Of a stretch of 64,000 nt of DNA, positions 15,297-23,393 are shown in pieces (position 1 is the stretch's first letter; each line of letters starts with the position of its first letter). The DNA lies in assembly GCA_963761435.1 (NCBI GenBank), contig CAVXHJ010000010.1, positions 868,001 to 932,000 of the forward strand, written 5' to 3'. Made by a program: the position numbers and the translations under genes. The stretch comes from Roseiarcus sp963761435 (GTDB lineage Bacteria; Pseudomonadota; Alphaproteobacteria; Rhizobiales; Beijerinckiaceae). The notes below the pieces were generated by a model, which was not told the DNA's origin, did no database searches, and saw only the letters and a program-made list of their open reading frames with translations.

Positions 15297-17072
15297 TCAG
15301 CGCCGAGGCGCGGCCGCAGCCCCCCGATAAGGCAACGCGTGCAGCCAAAGAGCGCTGCAGCTCGCGAGGCCGTCAAGATCGGCGACGCCCTTCCCCTCGC
15401 CGCTCCACTGCAGCACATGGCCTTGCCCGTCATAGGCAATCCACGGCTGGCCGGGCGCGACCGGATTCTCCGCGAAGGCGAACCATGCCGCGCTCATCGC
15501 CTCGGCCAGCGCGCGATCGGAGGCGCGCGGGCGATCGTTCGCCGTCGCCATCACGTCGAGCGTGTCGAAAACATAGGGCAACTCGGCGCCATGGCAGACA
15601 TTGGATTTGGCGCCGTCCGGCGCGCAGGCCCCGAAGTCGGGAACAGTGGCCGGCGGCCGGCCGTAGAGGTCGGCAAACGGCGGCTGGGCGAAGCGGTAGC
15701 CGAATGCCGGCGCCGACGATTGCGCGACCGCGGCGTTCGCGGCGGAGAGATTGCCGCAGGCGAACACGAAGTCGGTCGCCAGATTGGCGTAGGCCGCGCC
15801 GGCGGCGCTCCAGTATGGCGCCGAAACTTGCGCCTTTGGCGCATAACGCGGATAGCGCAGGATCGCGGCGCTTCTCCAGCCGAACCGCAAGGCGAGGAAG
15901 CCGCGGTACGCCCACAGGGTGAAATCCTGCGGCCTGCTCGCGTAGGCCCGGGCGGCGAACAGCGCGCCCTCGTCGGCGTTGACGCCAAATGCAATCGGCT
16001 TGAATGCGCTCACCTCGGGCGCATAGCCCGCATAAGGCTCGCCGACGACGAGCTTGCCGTCGACGACCGGCGCCCAGGGCAGCGACTGGATCTCGAGCAG
16101 GCGCTCGATGAGCGCCGAGAGGCGCAGGTCGGCAAGCCCGATTGCGCGCTCGAGGCGCCCGCTCGCCTCCGTTTGCGCCTTGAGAATGTCCGCGACCGTC
16201 GCCTTGCTCGCCCAGGCCGGGTCGCCCGGGCATCGGTTTGCGCCGGCCGCGGCGTTGACCGCCTCGCACAGGGCCTTGAGAAACGCCGCGCCGCGGGGCT
16301 CAGCCTCGAGCGGGGTGAGATATTGGGTTCCAAGCGGATTGCTCTGCATGAGGGCCGCGGCGAACAGCGGGCCGCTCGACGGCATGTCGAAGGTGTGAAG
16401 GCCGACCGACATCGCTCCCGCGCTTTCGCCGAACAGGGTCACACGCTTCGGATCGCCGCCGAACCGCGCGATATTACGCTGGACCCAAGCCATCGCCGCC
16501 TGCTGATCCATGAGGCCAAAGTTGCCCCCGATGTCGCCCGAACCGAGCGCATTTCCTGAAAGGAAGCCGAGCGCGCCGAGGCGGTAGTTGAACGTCACCA
16601 CCACTGCGCCGCGCGCGGCGAAGGCGCTGCCGTCGTAGAGCGGCGACGAGCCGAAACCCTTAACGAAGGCGCCGCCGTGGATGAACAGCATCACCGGCAG
16701 CGAACGAGCGCCGTTGATCGCGTTCTCGGGCGCCCAGACGTTGAGATAGAGGCAATCTTCCGCGCTTCGCTGGGGCGGGTCGTCCTGCGGGCAGATCGGG
16801 CCGAACTCGACCGCCTCGAGCGCGCCAGCCGGCGGCCAGGGCGCAGGCTGAGGCGCCTGCCAGCGTCCGGCGGTCGCGTAGGCGACGCCCTTGTAGACGA
16901 CGACCCCTGGGCGGTTGGCGGCGACGCCGCAGACGGTCGAACCGCCGTCGAAGGCGATCGCGGAGCCCGCGGCGCAGGCGGGCTCATCCGCCCGCGCGTC
17001 GCCGGCAAAAGGCGAATGCATTGAGAGGCCGCAAACAGCCGCGACGACGACCGCCAAACGTTGCTTCGTCAT
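15297..17072 (-). CDS. Secreted type B carboxylesterase
   Basis: Serine esterase of the alpha/beta-hydrolase COesterase family (acetylcholinesterase-like fold). A signal peptide is seen (TKQRLAVVVAAVCGLSMHSP, cleavage near ARA). The oxyanion region is MLFIHGGAFVKGFG, the nucleophile lies in FGESAGAMSVG, and the acid and histidine are expected in VNADEGALF and VCHGAELPYVF. Length 591, slightly above the bacterial average of ~530. The ATG at 17072 (MTKQRLAVV) is preferred over the one at 17087 because GGGGGA lies just upstream and it gives a normal signal peptide. Physiological substrate unknown. Confidence 0.88.
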   Translation of the reverse strand: MTKQRLAVVVAAVCGLSMHSPFAGDARADEPACAAGSAIAFDGGSTVCGVAANRPGVVVYKGVAYATAGRWQAPQPAPWPPAGALEAVEFGPICPQDDPPQRSAEDCLYLNVWAPENAINGARSLPVMLFIHGGAFVKGFGSSPLYDGSAFAARGAVVVTFNYRLGALGFLSGNALGSGDIGGNFGLMDQQAAMAWVQRNIARFGGDPKRVTLFGESAGAMSVGLHTFDMPSSGPLFAAALMQSNPLGTQYLTPLEAEPRGAAFLKALCEAVNAAAGANRCPGDPAWASKATVADILKAQTEASGRLERAIGLADLRLSALIERLLEIQSLPWAPVVDGKLVVGEPYAGYAPEVSAFKPIAFGVNADEGALFAARAYASRPQDFTLWAYRGFLALRFGWRSAAILRYPRYAPKAQVSAPYWSAAGAAYANLATDFVFACGNLSAANAAVAQSSAPAFGYRFAQPPFADLYGRPPATVPDFGACAPDGAKSNVCHGAELPYVFDTLDVMATANDRPRASDRALAEAMSAAWFAFAENPVAPGQPWIAYDGQGHVLQWSGEGKGVADLDGLASCSALWLHALPYRGAAAAPRR

Positions 17073-17185
17073 CCTTCCCCCGACCATCCGCCAAGCGTCG
17101 CGCGGCTTTCAGTTCGCTCATAAGGCCGGCGGACACGAAGCGCCATGTGGCCGCCGGTCGCGGCTGGCGAGCGAGCGCGACGGGC

Positions 17186-17237
17186 TTGACTGTTAAATTG
17201 CTATATGGCTATATATCTACATGGCTATCCATATGGA
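17186..17237 (+). promoter_or_regulatory. Promoter/operator region of the ArsR-type gene
   Basis: TTGACT (17186-17191), 18-base spacer, TATATA (17210-17215) resembles a sigma-70 promoter and would start transcription at or next to the ATG at 17221. The AT-rich stretch repeats ATGGCTAT/CTATATGG and ends in the perfect palindrome TCCATATGGA (17228-17237), a plausible operator for the encoded repressor. No ribosome site is visible, again consistent with a leaderless message. Confidence 0.45.
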
Positions 17238-17562
17238 CGACCCGCTTAGCTCCGCCTTCCACGCCCTCGGCGATCCGACCCGGCGGGCGATCCTGGCGCG
17301 CCTCGCGGGCGGCGAAGCGAGCGTCTCGGAACTGATGGCGCCGTTCGAGCTCAGTCAGCCGACGATTTCGAAACATCTCAAGGTGCTCGAAAATGCCGGG
17401 CTCATCGTGGGCGGGCGCGACGCGCAGAGGCGTCCGCGCAGGCTCGCGCCGTCGGCGATGAAAGACGTCGCGGACTGGGTCGAACCCTTCCGCCAACAGT
17501 GGGAACGCCGCCTCGACAATCTCGAGGCCTATCTCGCCAGTATGAAACAACAGGAGAAATGA
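17221..17562 (+). CDS. ArsR-family winged-helix transcriptional regulator
   Basis: 113-residue HTH protein: DPTRRAILARLAGGEASVSEL and the recognition helix FELSQPTISKHLKVLENAGLI are diagnostic for ArsR/SmtB-fold repressors. The metal-binding ELCVCDL motif is absent, so it belongs to the non-metal subgroup that sits next to SRPBCC (AHSA1) genes. The next gene, one base further, encodes such a protein, and the two surely form an operon. An internal ATG at 17233 would remove four residues and is an alternative start. Confidence 0.9.
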   Translation: MAIHMDDPLSSAFHALGDPTRRAILARLAGGEASVSELMAPFELSQPTISKHLKVLENAGLIVGGRDAQRRPRRLAPSAMKDVADWVEPFRQQWERRLDNLEAYLASMKQQEK

Positions 17563-17563
17563 C

Positions 17564-18043
17564 ATGCCGTCGACATCGCAAACCGCTTCCGAAACCGACC
17601 TCGGCATCGATCGCGCGTCGAACACCATAAGGCTCACGCGCGACTTCGATGCGTCGCGCAGAGAAATATTCGAAGCCTGGACAATGCCGGAGCATCTGGC
17701 CTGCTGGTGGGACGCTGCGGGCGGGCCGCTCGCAATCTGCGAGATCGACTTGCGGCCAGGCGGCGCGTTCAAGTTCGTGACCAAGAGCCATCCCGATATG
17801 CCCTTCACCGGCGTCTATCGCGAGATTGCTCCGCCAGATCGGCTTGTATTCGAGGCGATTGGATCGACCGGGCGGGTTCTGCTTCGAGAGGCGGACGGCA
17901 AAACTCGCATGACAGTGGAAATTGAATGCCGCTCCGAAGAGCAACTCGATCAGTTTCTCAAGATGGGGGTCAATGTCGGCACCGGCCAGACGCTTGACAA
18001 CCTCGTCGCCTACATGCGCAGCCGCGCGTCGAGGGCCGCCTGA
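17564..18043 (+). CDS. SRPBCC / AHSA1-domain protein
   Basis: 159-residue START-like fold protein with a deep hydrophobic ligand pocket. The N-terminal TIRLTRDFDASREIFEAW-like segment, the EHLACWWDA tryptophan pair, DLRPGGAFKF and FTGVYREIAPPDRLVFE are the usual landmarks of this family. Its job is unknown; with the upstream ArsR gene it forms a frequent regulator/ligand-binding pair. The C-terminal FLKMGVNVGTGQTLDNLVAYM is the closing helix. Confidence 0.88.
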   Translation: MPSTSQTASETDLGIDRASNTIRLTRDFDASRREIFEAWTMPEHLACWWDAAGGPLAICEIDLRPGGAFKFVTKSHPDMPFTGVYREIAPPDRLVFEAIGSTGRVLLREADGKTRMTVEIECRSEEQLDQFLKMGVNVGTGQTLDNLVAYMRSRASRAA

Positions 18044-18125
18044 AGGGTGATGAGTCGCGATGCGCCCTCGCGTCAGGTTGACGCGCGATTGGCGCCAGCC
18101 GACAAATCGAAATCGGAGACCTTGG

Positions 18126-19346
18126 ATGACGCAATCGCCTTACCGCTGGGTGATCGTCGCCGCGGGCGGCTTTCTCGGCTGCGTCGCGATCGGCGCGATG
18201 TTTTGCCTGCCCGTGTTCCTTGTGCCGCTGACGGCGGCGACGGGCTGGTCGCGGACCGGCGTCTCGAGCGCGATGACGATCGGCTTTCTGACGATGGCCG
18301 CCTCGGGCCTCGCCTGGGGGCTGCTCGTCGACCGCATCGGCCCGCGAACCGTCGTGCTCGTTGGCACGGTCATGCTCGGCGCGGGCTTGGCGCTCGCGAG
18401 CCGCGCGACCAGCCTCATCGAGTTCCAGCTTTGCTTCGGCGCCCTGGTCGGCGTCTCGATCTCGGCGATCCTGCCGCCCCTGATGGCGACGGTGACGCGC
18501 TGGTTCGAGACCCAGCGCAGTCTCGCCGTCTCGCTCGTTTCGGCCGGGTTCGGCATGGCGCCCATGACGATGTCGCCGTTCGCCGCCTTCCTCATCGGGC
18601 GGACGGATTGGCGAAGCGCGATGCTGATCATCGCCGGCCTCGTTCTCGCTCTCATGCTTCCCGCGGCGTTCCTGATCCGCAAGCCGCCCTCGGGCGCCGA
18701 AGCCGGGAGCCCGGCCGTCCGCGATTCCGCCGACGATCAGGGCATGACGACTTCCGCCGCGCTGCGCTCGGCGCCCTTCCTCATCCTGGCCGCCACCAAT
18801 TTCTGTTGCTGCGCGGCCCATTCGGGACCGATCTTCCATACGGTGAGCTACGCGATCGCCTGTGGGGTCGCGCCGCTCGCGGCGGTGTCGATCTACAGCC
18901 TCGAGGGCTTTGCCGGCATGGGCGGGCGCCTCGCGTTCGGCGTCCTCGGCGACCGGCTCGGCGCGAAGCCGGTTCTGGTCGCGGGCCTCCTCGTCCAGGC
19001 TCTTGGGGCGCTCGCCTACATGTTCGTCGGCAGTCTCGACCAGTTCTATGCGGTCGCGGCGCTGTTCGGCTTCACTTACGCGGGCGTCATGCCGCTCTAC
19101 GCCGTGCTGGCGCGCGAGAATTTCCCGGCTCGGATGATGGGCGCGATCATCGGCGGAACGTCGACGGCGGGCAGCCTCGGGATGGCGCTCGGGCCGCTCG
19201 CGGGCGGCTGGATCTACGACGCCTACGCGACCTACGCCTGGCTTTACCTCGGCTCGTTCGGCATCGGCCTCGGCGCCTTCCTGATCGCGCTGACTTTCAA
19301 GCCGTTTCCGAGAATCGAACCGGCGGCAGCGCCGCAGCCGGCATGA
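18126..19346 (+). CDS. Major facilitator superfamily transporter
   Basis: 406 residues with about twelve hydrophobic segments in two halves, separated by a polar loop near residues 180-205. The loop between helices 2 and 3 reads WGLLVDRIGPRTVV and its counterpart in the second half GRLAFGVLGDRLGAKPVL, the typical MFS DRxGxR/K motif. Similarity in style is to the oxalate/formate antiporter and monocarboxylate branch. The ATG at 18126 follows GGAG and gives a start right before helix 1; longer in-frame extensions are basic and non-conserved. Substrate unknown. Confidence 0.87.
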   Translation: MTQSPYRWVIVAAGGFLGCVAIGAMFCLPVFLVPLTAATGWSRTGVSSAMTIGFLTMAASGLAWGLLVDRIGPRTVVLVGTVMLGAGLALASRATSLIEFQLCFGALVGVSISAILPPLMATVTRWFETQRSLAVSLVSAGFGMAPMTMSPFAAFLIGRTDWRSAMLIIAGLVLALMLPAAFLIRKPPSGAEAGSPAVRDSADDQGMTTSAALRSAPFLILAATNFCCCAAHSGPIFHTVSYAIACGVAPLAAVSIYSLEGFAGMGGRLAFGVLGDRLGAKPVLVAGLLVQALGALAYMFVGSLDQFYAVAALFGFTYAGVMPLYAVLARENFPARMMGAIIGGTSTAGSLGMALGPLAGGWIYDAYATYAWLYLGSFGIGLGAFLIALTFKPFPRIEPAAAPQPA

Positions 19347-19378
19347 CGTTTGGCGCATCGCGCGCTGAGAGGGAATCC

Positions 19379-19468
19379 GTCATTGCGAGAAGCGAAGCGA
19401 CGAAGCAATCCAGAGATCATCCGCCAACGGCGGTGGCGCCTGGATTGCTTCGCTACGCTCGCAATGAC
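19379..19468. repeat. Interspersed palindromic repeat, family 1, copy B
   Basis: Begins GTCATTGCGAGAAGCGAAGC and ends GCTCGCAATGAC; shares the arms GAAGCAATCCAG / CTGGATTGCTTC with the copy at 6016-6103 but has a different loop. It lies between the convergent MFS and SDR genes, where it could serve as a bidirectional transcription stop. Confidence 0.85.
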
Positions 19469-19509
19469 ACGTGCGGCGCCGTCTTAACAATTCGACCGCT
19501 TTCGCCCCT

Positions 19510-20223
19510 TCACCATTTCTCCTTGAACGGCCGCGCTTCGACCTCGAAGCTCCAGGCCGCGCGGTCTTGGCTGACGAGGTCGGCCGCGATCGCCGCGATC
19601 CCGTCGGGAGCGATGAAGAAATCGTCCGCCCGGTCGGTGAAACGCGATCGCGTCACCGGCCCCCCGACCACGCCGTCGACGACGATCAGCGCGACATGGA
19701 TGCCCGCCGGCCAGAGATGGCGGGCCATCGATTCGGCGAGCGCGCGCTGCGCCATCTTGGCTTGCGCGAAGGCCGCCGCGCCCGCGGCGCCGCGGCGCGT
19801 GGCGGTCGCGCCGACGACAATGATCGCCCCCTGCCCTTTCTGCCGCATCGCCGGGATCGCCTGCCGGCCGGCGAGGAAAAGTCCGAGCGTATTGATCCGC
19901 CACGAGCGCTCGAGGTCCTCGGCCTTGACCTCCTCGACATTGCCCCAGACGCCCGAGCCGGCGTTGAAAATGAGCACGTCGGGATCGCCGATTTCGCCCC
20001 GCATTTTCGCGAAAGCCGCCTCGACCGACTTTTCGTCGGCGACGTCGCAGGCATAGGCTTTGGCGCCCTTGAGCCCGGCGGCGAGTTTGGCGGTGAGTTC
20101 GGTTCGCCGCGCCATCAGCGCGACGGCATAGCCGTCGGCGGCGAACCGCCGCGCGAACGCCTCGCCGTTGCCCGGACCGACGCCGACGACCGCGCACACC
20201 GGAAGCTTGGTTCCATCCGCCAT
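19510..20223 (-). CDS. Short-chain dehydrogenase/reductase-like protein with Phe in place of the catalytic Tyr
   Basis: 237-residue Rossmann protein. The cofactor site is VVGVGPGNGEAFARRF (a GxGxGxG variant of TGxxxGxG) and the structural NAG motif is present (LIFNAGSG). The usual YxxxK is FAQAK in AAAFAQAKMAQ, and the catalytic Ser strand reads VVGATATRRG without the typical SS. It therefore may bind NAD(P) but lack normal dehydrogenase chemistry. This branch is widespread in Proteobacteria and its role is unclear. Monocistronic, convergent with the MFS gene. Confidence 0.82.
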   Translation of the reverse strand: MADGTKLPVCAVVGVGPGNGEAFARRFAADGYAVALMARRTELTAKLAAGLKGAKAYACDVADEKSVEAAFAKMRGEIGDPDVLIFNAGSGVWGNVEEVKAEDLERSWRINTLGLFLAGRQAIPAMRQKGQGAIIVVGATATRRGAAGAAAFAQAKMAQRALAESMARHLWPAGIHVALIVVDGVVGGPVTRSRFTDRADDFFIAPDGIAAIAADLVSQDRAAWSFEVEARPFKEKW

Positions 20224-20466
20224 TGCTGAATTCCTTCGTGAGCCGGGTATGACGCGACCCCTCGCCTCACCCGCGTTTGGAGTTTATCCTGCGCCGCCCG
20301 CGCCCCGCGCGCAACGACGGCGAACCGAGCCGCCTCGCGCCTCCCGGGCGGCGCTTCGGCTTGGGCCGCTTGACGATTGGCCGAGAACGCGGCAACTCAG
20401 ACGCAAGCGGCGGCGGCGCAAAGCTGCCGAACGACGCCAAGCGGCGAGGAAACGCGAGGACAGGCG

Positions 20467-22167
20467 ATGACGGTTCAACCCTGGGTGAAGTCCTTTCCTG
20501 CGGACGTGCGCGAAAAGGCGCCGCTCGATCTCTCTTCCGTGCAGAGCGTCCTGGAGAAGGCCGCCGAGCGGTTCGGTTCGCGGCCGGCGCTCGAGTTCAT
20601 GGGCAAGCGGACGTCGTATGCGGAATTGGAGGCGCTGGCGAACCGCGCAGCCGCCGGATTCCAGAAGCTCGGCGTCGGCCCCGGCGTGCATGTCGGCCTC
20701 TACCTGCCCAATACGCCGCACTACATCATCGCCTTCTTCGGCGCGCTGAAGGCCGGCGGAACGGTCGTCAACTACTCGCCGCTCGACGCGCTGCAGACGC
20801 TCAAAATCAAGATCGAAGACAGCGAGACCGACATCCTGGTGACGCTCGACCTCGCCGCGCTCTATCCCCAGGCCGAGAAGCTCGCGGCCTCCACCCGCCT
20901 CAAGACGCTTGTCGTGGGCGAACTCGCCGAGATGTCGCCGGCGCCCGGCCCGGTCAAGGCGCAGATGGGCGCCGCGGGCATGCTGGCCGAGGTCAAGCAC
21001 GACGACCGCCGCCTCGCTTTCCGCGACTTGATCGACAACGACGGGAGCTATCGCGCCCATCCGCTTGGCGACCTCAGCGACGCGCTGGCCGTCATTCAAT
21101 ATACCGGCGGCACAACTGGCACGCCGAAAGGCGCGATGCTGACCCACGCCAATCTGACCGCTGCGTGTTCGCTCTACATGGAGGTCATGACCCGCAGCGG
21201 CCCGGACTCGCTGAAGGTTGGCCAGGAGCGCTTTCTCTGCATCCTGCCGCTGTTCCATATCTATTCGTTGTCCGTCGTCATGCTGCTCGGATTCCGGCTG
21301 GGGGCGGAGCTCGTGCTCCATTCCCGGTTCGATCCCGCTGCCGCCGCCAAGGACATCGTCGACAAGAAGATCACCGTCTATATGGGCGTGCCGACGATGC
21401 ATGTCGCGCTTCTGAGCGTGCCCGGCGCCGAATCGATGGACTGGTCGTCGCTTCGATTGTGCGCATCGGGCGGAGCGCCGCTTCCGCTCGCCGTGCAGCA
21501 GAGGTTCGAAAAAATCGTCGGCTGCCGGTTGACCGAAGGCTGGGGCATGACGGAAACCGCGCCGATCGGAACCTTCACCCCGCGCGCGAGTACCGGGAAG
21601 CCCGGCTCCTGCGGGATCCCCTACCCCACCACAGAGATGAAGTTCATCGATGTCGCCGACCCTGAGCGCGAGGTTAAGCCCGGCGAGCGCGGCGAGATCT
21701 GCGTCAAGGGCCCGAATGTGATGAAGGGGTACTGGAAACAACCGAACGCGACCGCCGAGTCGATGACCAAGGACGGATTCTTCCGCACCGGCGACGTCGG
21801 CTACATGGACGAGGACGGGTTCGTCTTCATCGTCGATCGCACCAAGGACATGCTGCTTTGCGGCGGATTCAACGTCTATCCGCGCAACATCGAGGAGGCG
21901 ATCTATCAGCATCCGTCGGTCGAGGAAGTGAGCGTGATCGGCGTCCCGGACGAATACCGCGGCGAGACCCCGAAGGCGTTCGTGAAACTCAAGGCCGGCG
22001 CGGCGCCGGTTTCGCTCGATGAGATGAAGGCGTTCCTCAAGGACCGTCTTGGCAAGCATGAGATGATCGGCGCGATGGAAATCCGCGACGAATTGCCAAA
22101 AACCCCGGTCGGCAAGATCTCGAAGAAGGACCTTCGCGCCGCGGACGCGCAAGCCCGAGTCGCCTGA
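20467..22167 (+). CDS. Long-chain fatty-acid--CoA ligase (AMP-forming)
   Basis: 566-residue acyl-adenylate enzyme. The P-loop is IQYTGGTTGTPKGAMLTH, the A5/A8 motifs are GWGMTE and DGFFRTGDVGYMDEDGFV, and the hinge/catalytic lysine region is DRTKDMLLCGGFNVYP through PKTPVGKISKKDLR. It should activate a carboxylic acid, probably a medium- to long-chain fatty acid, to its CoA thioester for beta-oxidation or lipid synthesis. The ATG at 20467 follows a GAGGACAGG leader. Upstream 240 bases (20224-20466) show no gene. Confidence 0.9.
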   Translation: MTVQPWVKSFPADVREKAPLDLSSVQSVLEKAAERFGSRPALEFMGKRTSYAELEALANRAAAGFQKLGVGPGVHVGLYLPNTPHYIIAFFGALKAGGTVVNYSPLDALQTLKIKIEDSETDILVTLDLAALYPQAEKLAASTRLKTLVVGELAEMSPAPGPVKAQMGAAGMLAEVKHDDRRLAFRDLIDNDGSYRAHPLGDLSDALAVIQYTGGTTGTPKGAMLTHANLTAACSLYMEVMTRSGPDSLKVGQERFLCILPLFHIYSLSVVMLLGFRLGAELVLHSRFDPAAAAKDIVDKKITVYMGVPTMHVALLSVPGAESMDWSSLRLCASGGAPLPLAVQQRFEKIVGCRLTEGWGMTETAPIGTFTPRASTGKPGSCGIPYPTTEMKFIDVADPEREVKPGERGEICVKGPNVMKGYWKQPNATAESMTKDGFFRTGDVGYMDEDGFVFIVDRTKDMLLCGGFNVYPRNIEEAIYQHPSVEEVSVIGVPDEYRGETPKAFVKLKAGAAPVSLDEMKAFLKDRLGKHEMIGAMEIRDELPKTPVGKISKKDLRAADAQARVA

Positions 22168-22272
22168 CGTCGCGAGGGAGCTGGCGCCAAGCCGCGGACG
22201 CGGTCTTTGCGCGCTTGACCGCGGACTTCGATGGATATACTCTGGTCCAGCTGTCTATCCGACGGAAAGGGC

Positions 22273-22506
22273 ATGATGCAGGTCGCCAAATGGGGCAATA
22301 GCCTGGCCGTCCGCCTTCCCGCCGCCGTTGTCGAAGCGCTCCGGCTCAAGCCAGGCGACGAGATCGAAGTGCATGTCGCTGGCGAGCGCGCGTTCGCCGT
22401 CGCTCGCAAACCCAGCCGCGAGGATTTCCTGAACCGGCTGCGGGCCTTTCGCGGGCGGCTGCCGCCCGATTTCAAGTTCGACCGCGACGAGGCCAATGCC
22501 CGGTAG
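22273..22506 (+). CDS. AbrB/MazE-type antitoxin
   Basis: 77-residue swapped-hairpin DNA-binding protein: QVAKWGNSLAVRLPAAVVEAL and LKPGDEIEVHVAGE are the family signature. The C-terminal tail, FRGRLPPDFKFDRDEANAR, would wrap the toxin. It overlaps the PIN-domain toxin gene by 11 bases, the usual coupling of such pairs, and would autorepress the operon. AAGG lies just before the ATG; ATG at 22276 is an alternative. Confidence 0.88.
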   Translation: MMQVAKWGNSLAVRLPAAVVEALRLKPGDEIEVHVAGERAFAVARKPSREDFLNRLRAFRGRLPPDFKFDRDEANAR

Positions 22507-22906
22507 CTTCTTCGACAGCAACATTCTCGTTTACCTCGCCTCCAGCGATTCGTCGAAGGCCGACCGTGCGGAAGCGGTACTTCGCGACGGGGGCGCGATC
22601 AGCGTTCAAGTGCTGAACGAGGTCGCCAATGTCGCCCGACGCAAGATGAAAATGTCCTGGCGAGAAACCCACAGCCTTCTGTCGTCGCTGCGGGGATTGT
22701 TGACCGTCCATCCGGTCACCCTCGAGACCCACGAGCTTGGACTCGCTTTGGCTGAACGTCACAATCTCGCGATCTACGACGCGTTCATCGCCGCGTCCGC
22801 GCTGCTCGCGGAATGCGACCGTCTGTGGTCCGAGGACATGCAGGACGGGATGGCGATCGACAAGCGATTGCGGATCGTCAATCCGTTTCGGGAGCGGAGA
22901 CGATGA
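22496..22906 (+). CDS. vapC: PIN-domain ribonuclease toxin (VapC family)
   Basis: 136-residue nuclease; the four PIN acidic positions are D7 (FFDSNILVYL), E42 (VLNEVANV), D95 (AIYDAFIAAS) and D114 (WSEDMQDG). VapC toxins cut tRNA or rRNA; here the partner is an AbrB/MazE-type antitoxin. The stop codon overlaps the ATG of the YbaK-like gene (ATGA), so that gene is carried on the same transcript. Confidence 0.9.
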   Translation: MPGSFFDSNILVYLASSDSSKADRAEAVLRDGGAISVQVLNEVANVARRKMKMSWRETHSLLSSLRGLLTVHPVTLETHELGLALAERHNLAIYDAFIAASALLAECDRLWSEDMQDGMAIDKRLRIVNPFRERRR

Positions 22907-23379
22907 AGCCCGCGACAGCCCCTTCGGCGCTCAAGGTTCAGGCCGCGCTCGGCGACAAGCATCAGGTGCTGGAGTTCGACGCCACCACCCGCACCGCCGC
23001 GGACGCCGCGGCGGCGATCGGCTGCACCGTCGCGCAGATCGCCAAGTCGCTCATCTTCCGCGCCGTAGGCAGCAACCGGCCGGTGCTCGTCGTCGCCTCC
23101 GGCGTCAATCGCGTCGATGAAGCGAAGGTCGCGGAGACGGTCGGCGAGCAAATCGCCCGCGCCGACGCCGACTTCGTGCGTGAGGCGACCGGATTCGCCA
23201 TCGGCGGCGTGCCGCCGGTCGGGCACAAGGAGCGGCCAATCGTGCTGATCGACGAATCGCTCATGTCGTTCGCGGAAATCTGGGCCGCCGCGGGAACACC
23301 CAACGCGGTCTTTCGCCTGACTCCATCGGATCTCCTGGCGTTGACGGGCGGGCGGATCGCCGCCATCGCGCGCGGGTAG
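22903..23379 (+). CDS. YbaK/ProX-like aminoacyl-tRNA deacylase
   Basis: 158-residue protein of the trans-editing family (YbaK, ProXp-ala, INS domain) that hydrolyses misacylated tRNA such as Cys- or Ala-tRNAPro. Landmarks are TAADAAAAIGCTVAQIAKSLIF with the conserved lysine, VVASGVNRVDEAKV, and the GFAIGGVPPVGHKE loop. ATG overlaps the VapC stop (ATGA). Coupling of a tRNA-editing enzyme to a probable tRNA-cutting toxin is notable though it may be coincidental. Confidence 0.88.
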   Translation: MKPATAPSALKVQAALGDKHQVLEFDATTRTAADAAAAIGCTVAQIAKSLIFRAVGSNRPVLVVASGVNRVDEAKVAETVGEQIARADADFVREATGFAIGGVPPVGHKERPIVLIDESLMSFAEIWAAAGTPNAVFRLTPSDLLALTGGRIAAIARG

Positions 23380-23393
23380 AGGACGTTCCCGAG

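Noticed and set aside
17970..20056. Long open frames on both strands across the MFS gene (462 codons minus, 669 codons plus)
   Set aside because: Extremely Arg/Asp/Glu-rich translations without domain signatures; shadows of the MFS and SDR genes.
20284..22152. 622-codon open frame on the minus strand
   Set aside because: Antisense to the acyl-CoA ligase, whose motifs are complete; the antisense protein has no recognisable domain.
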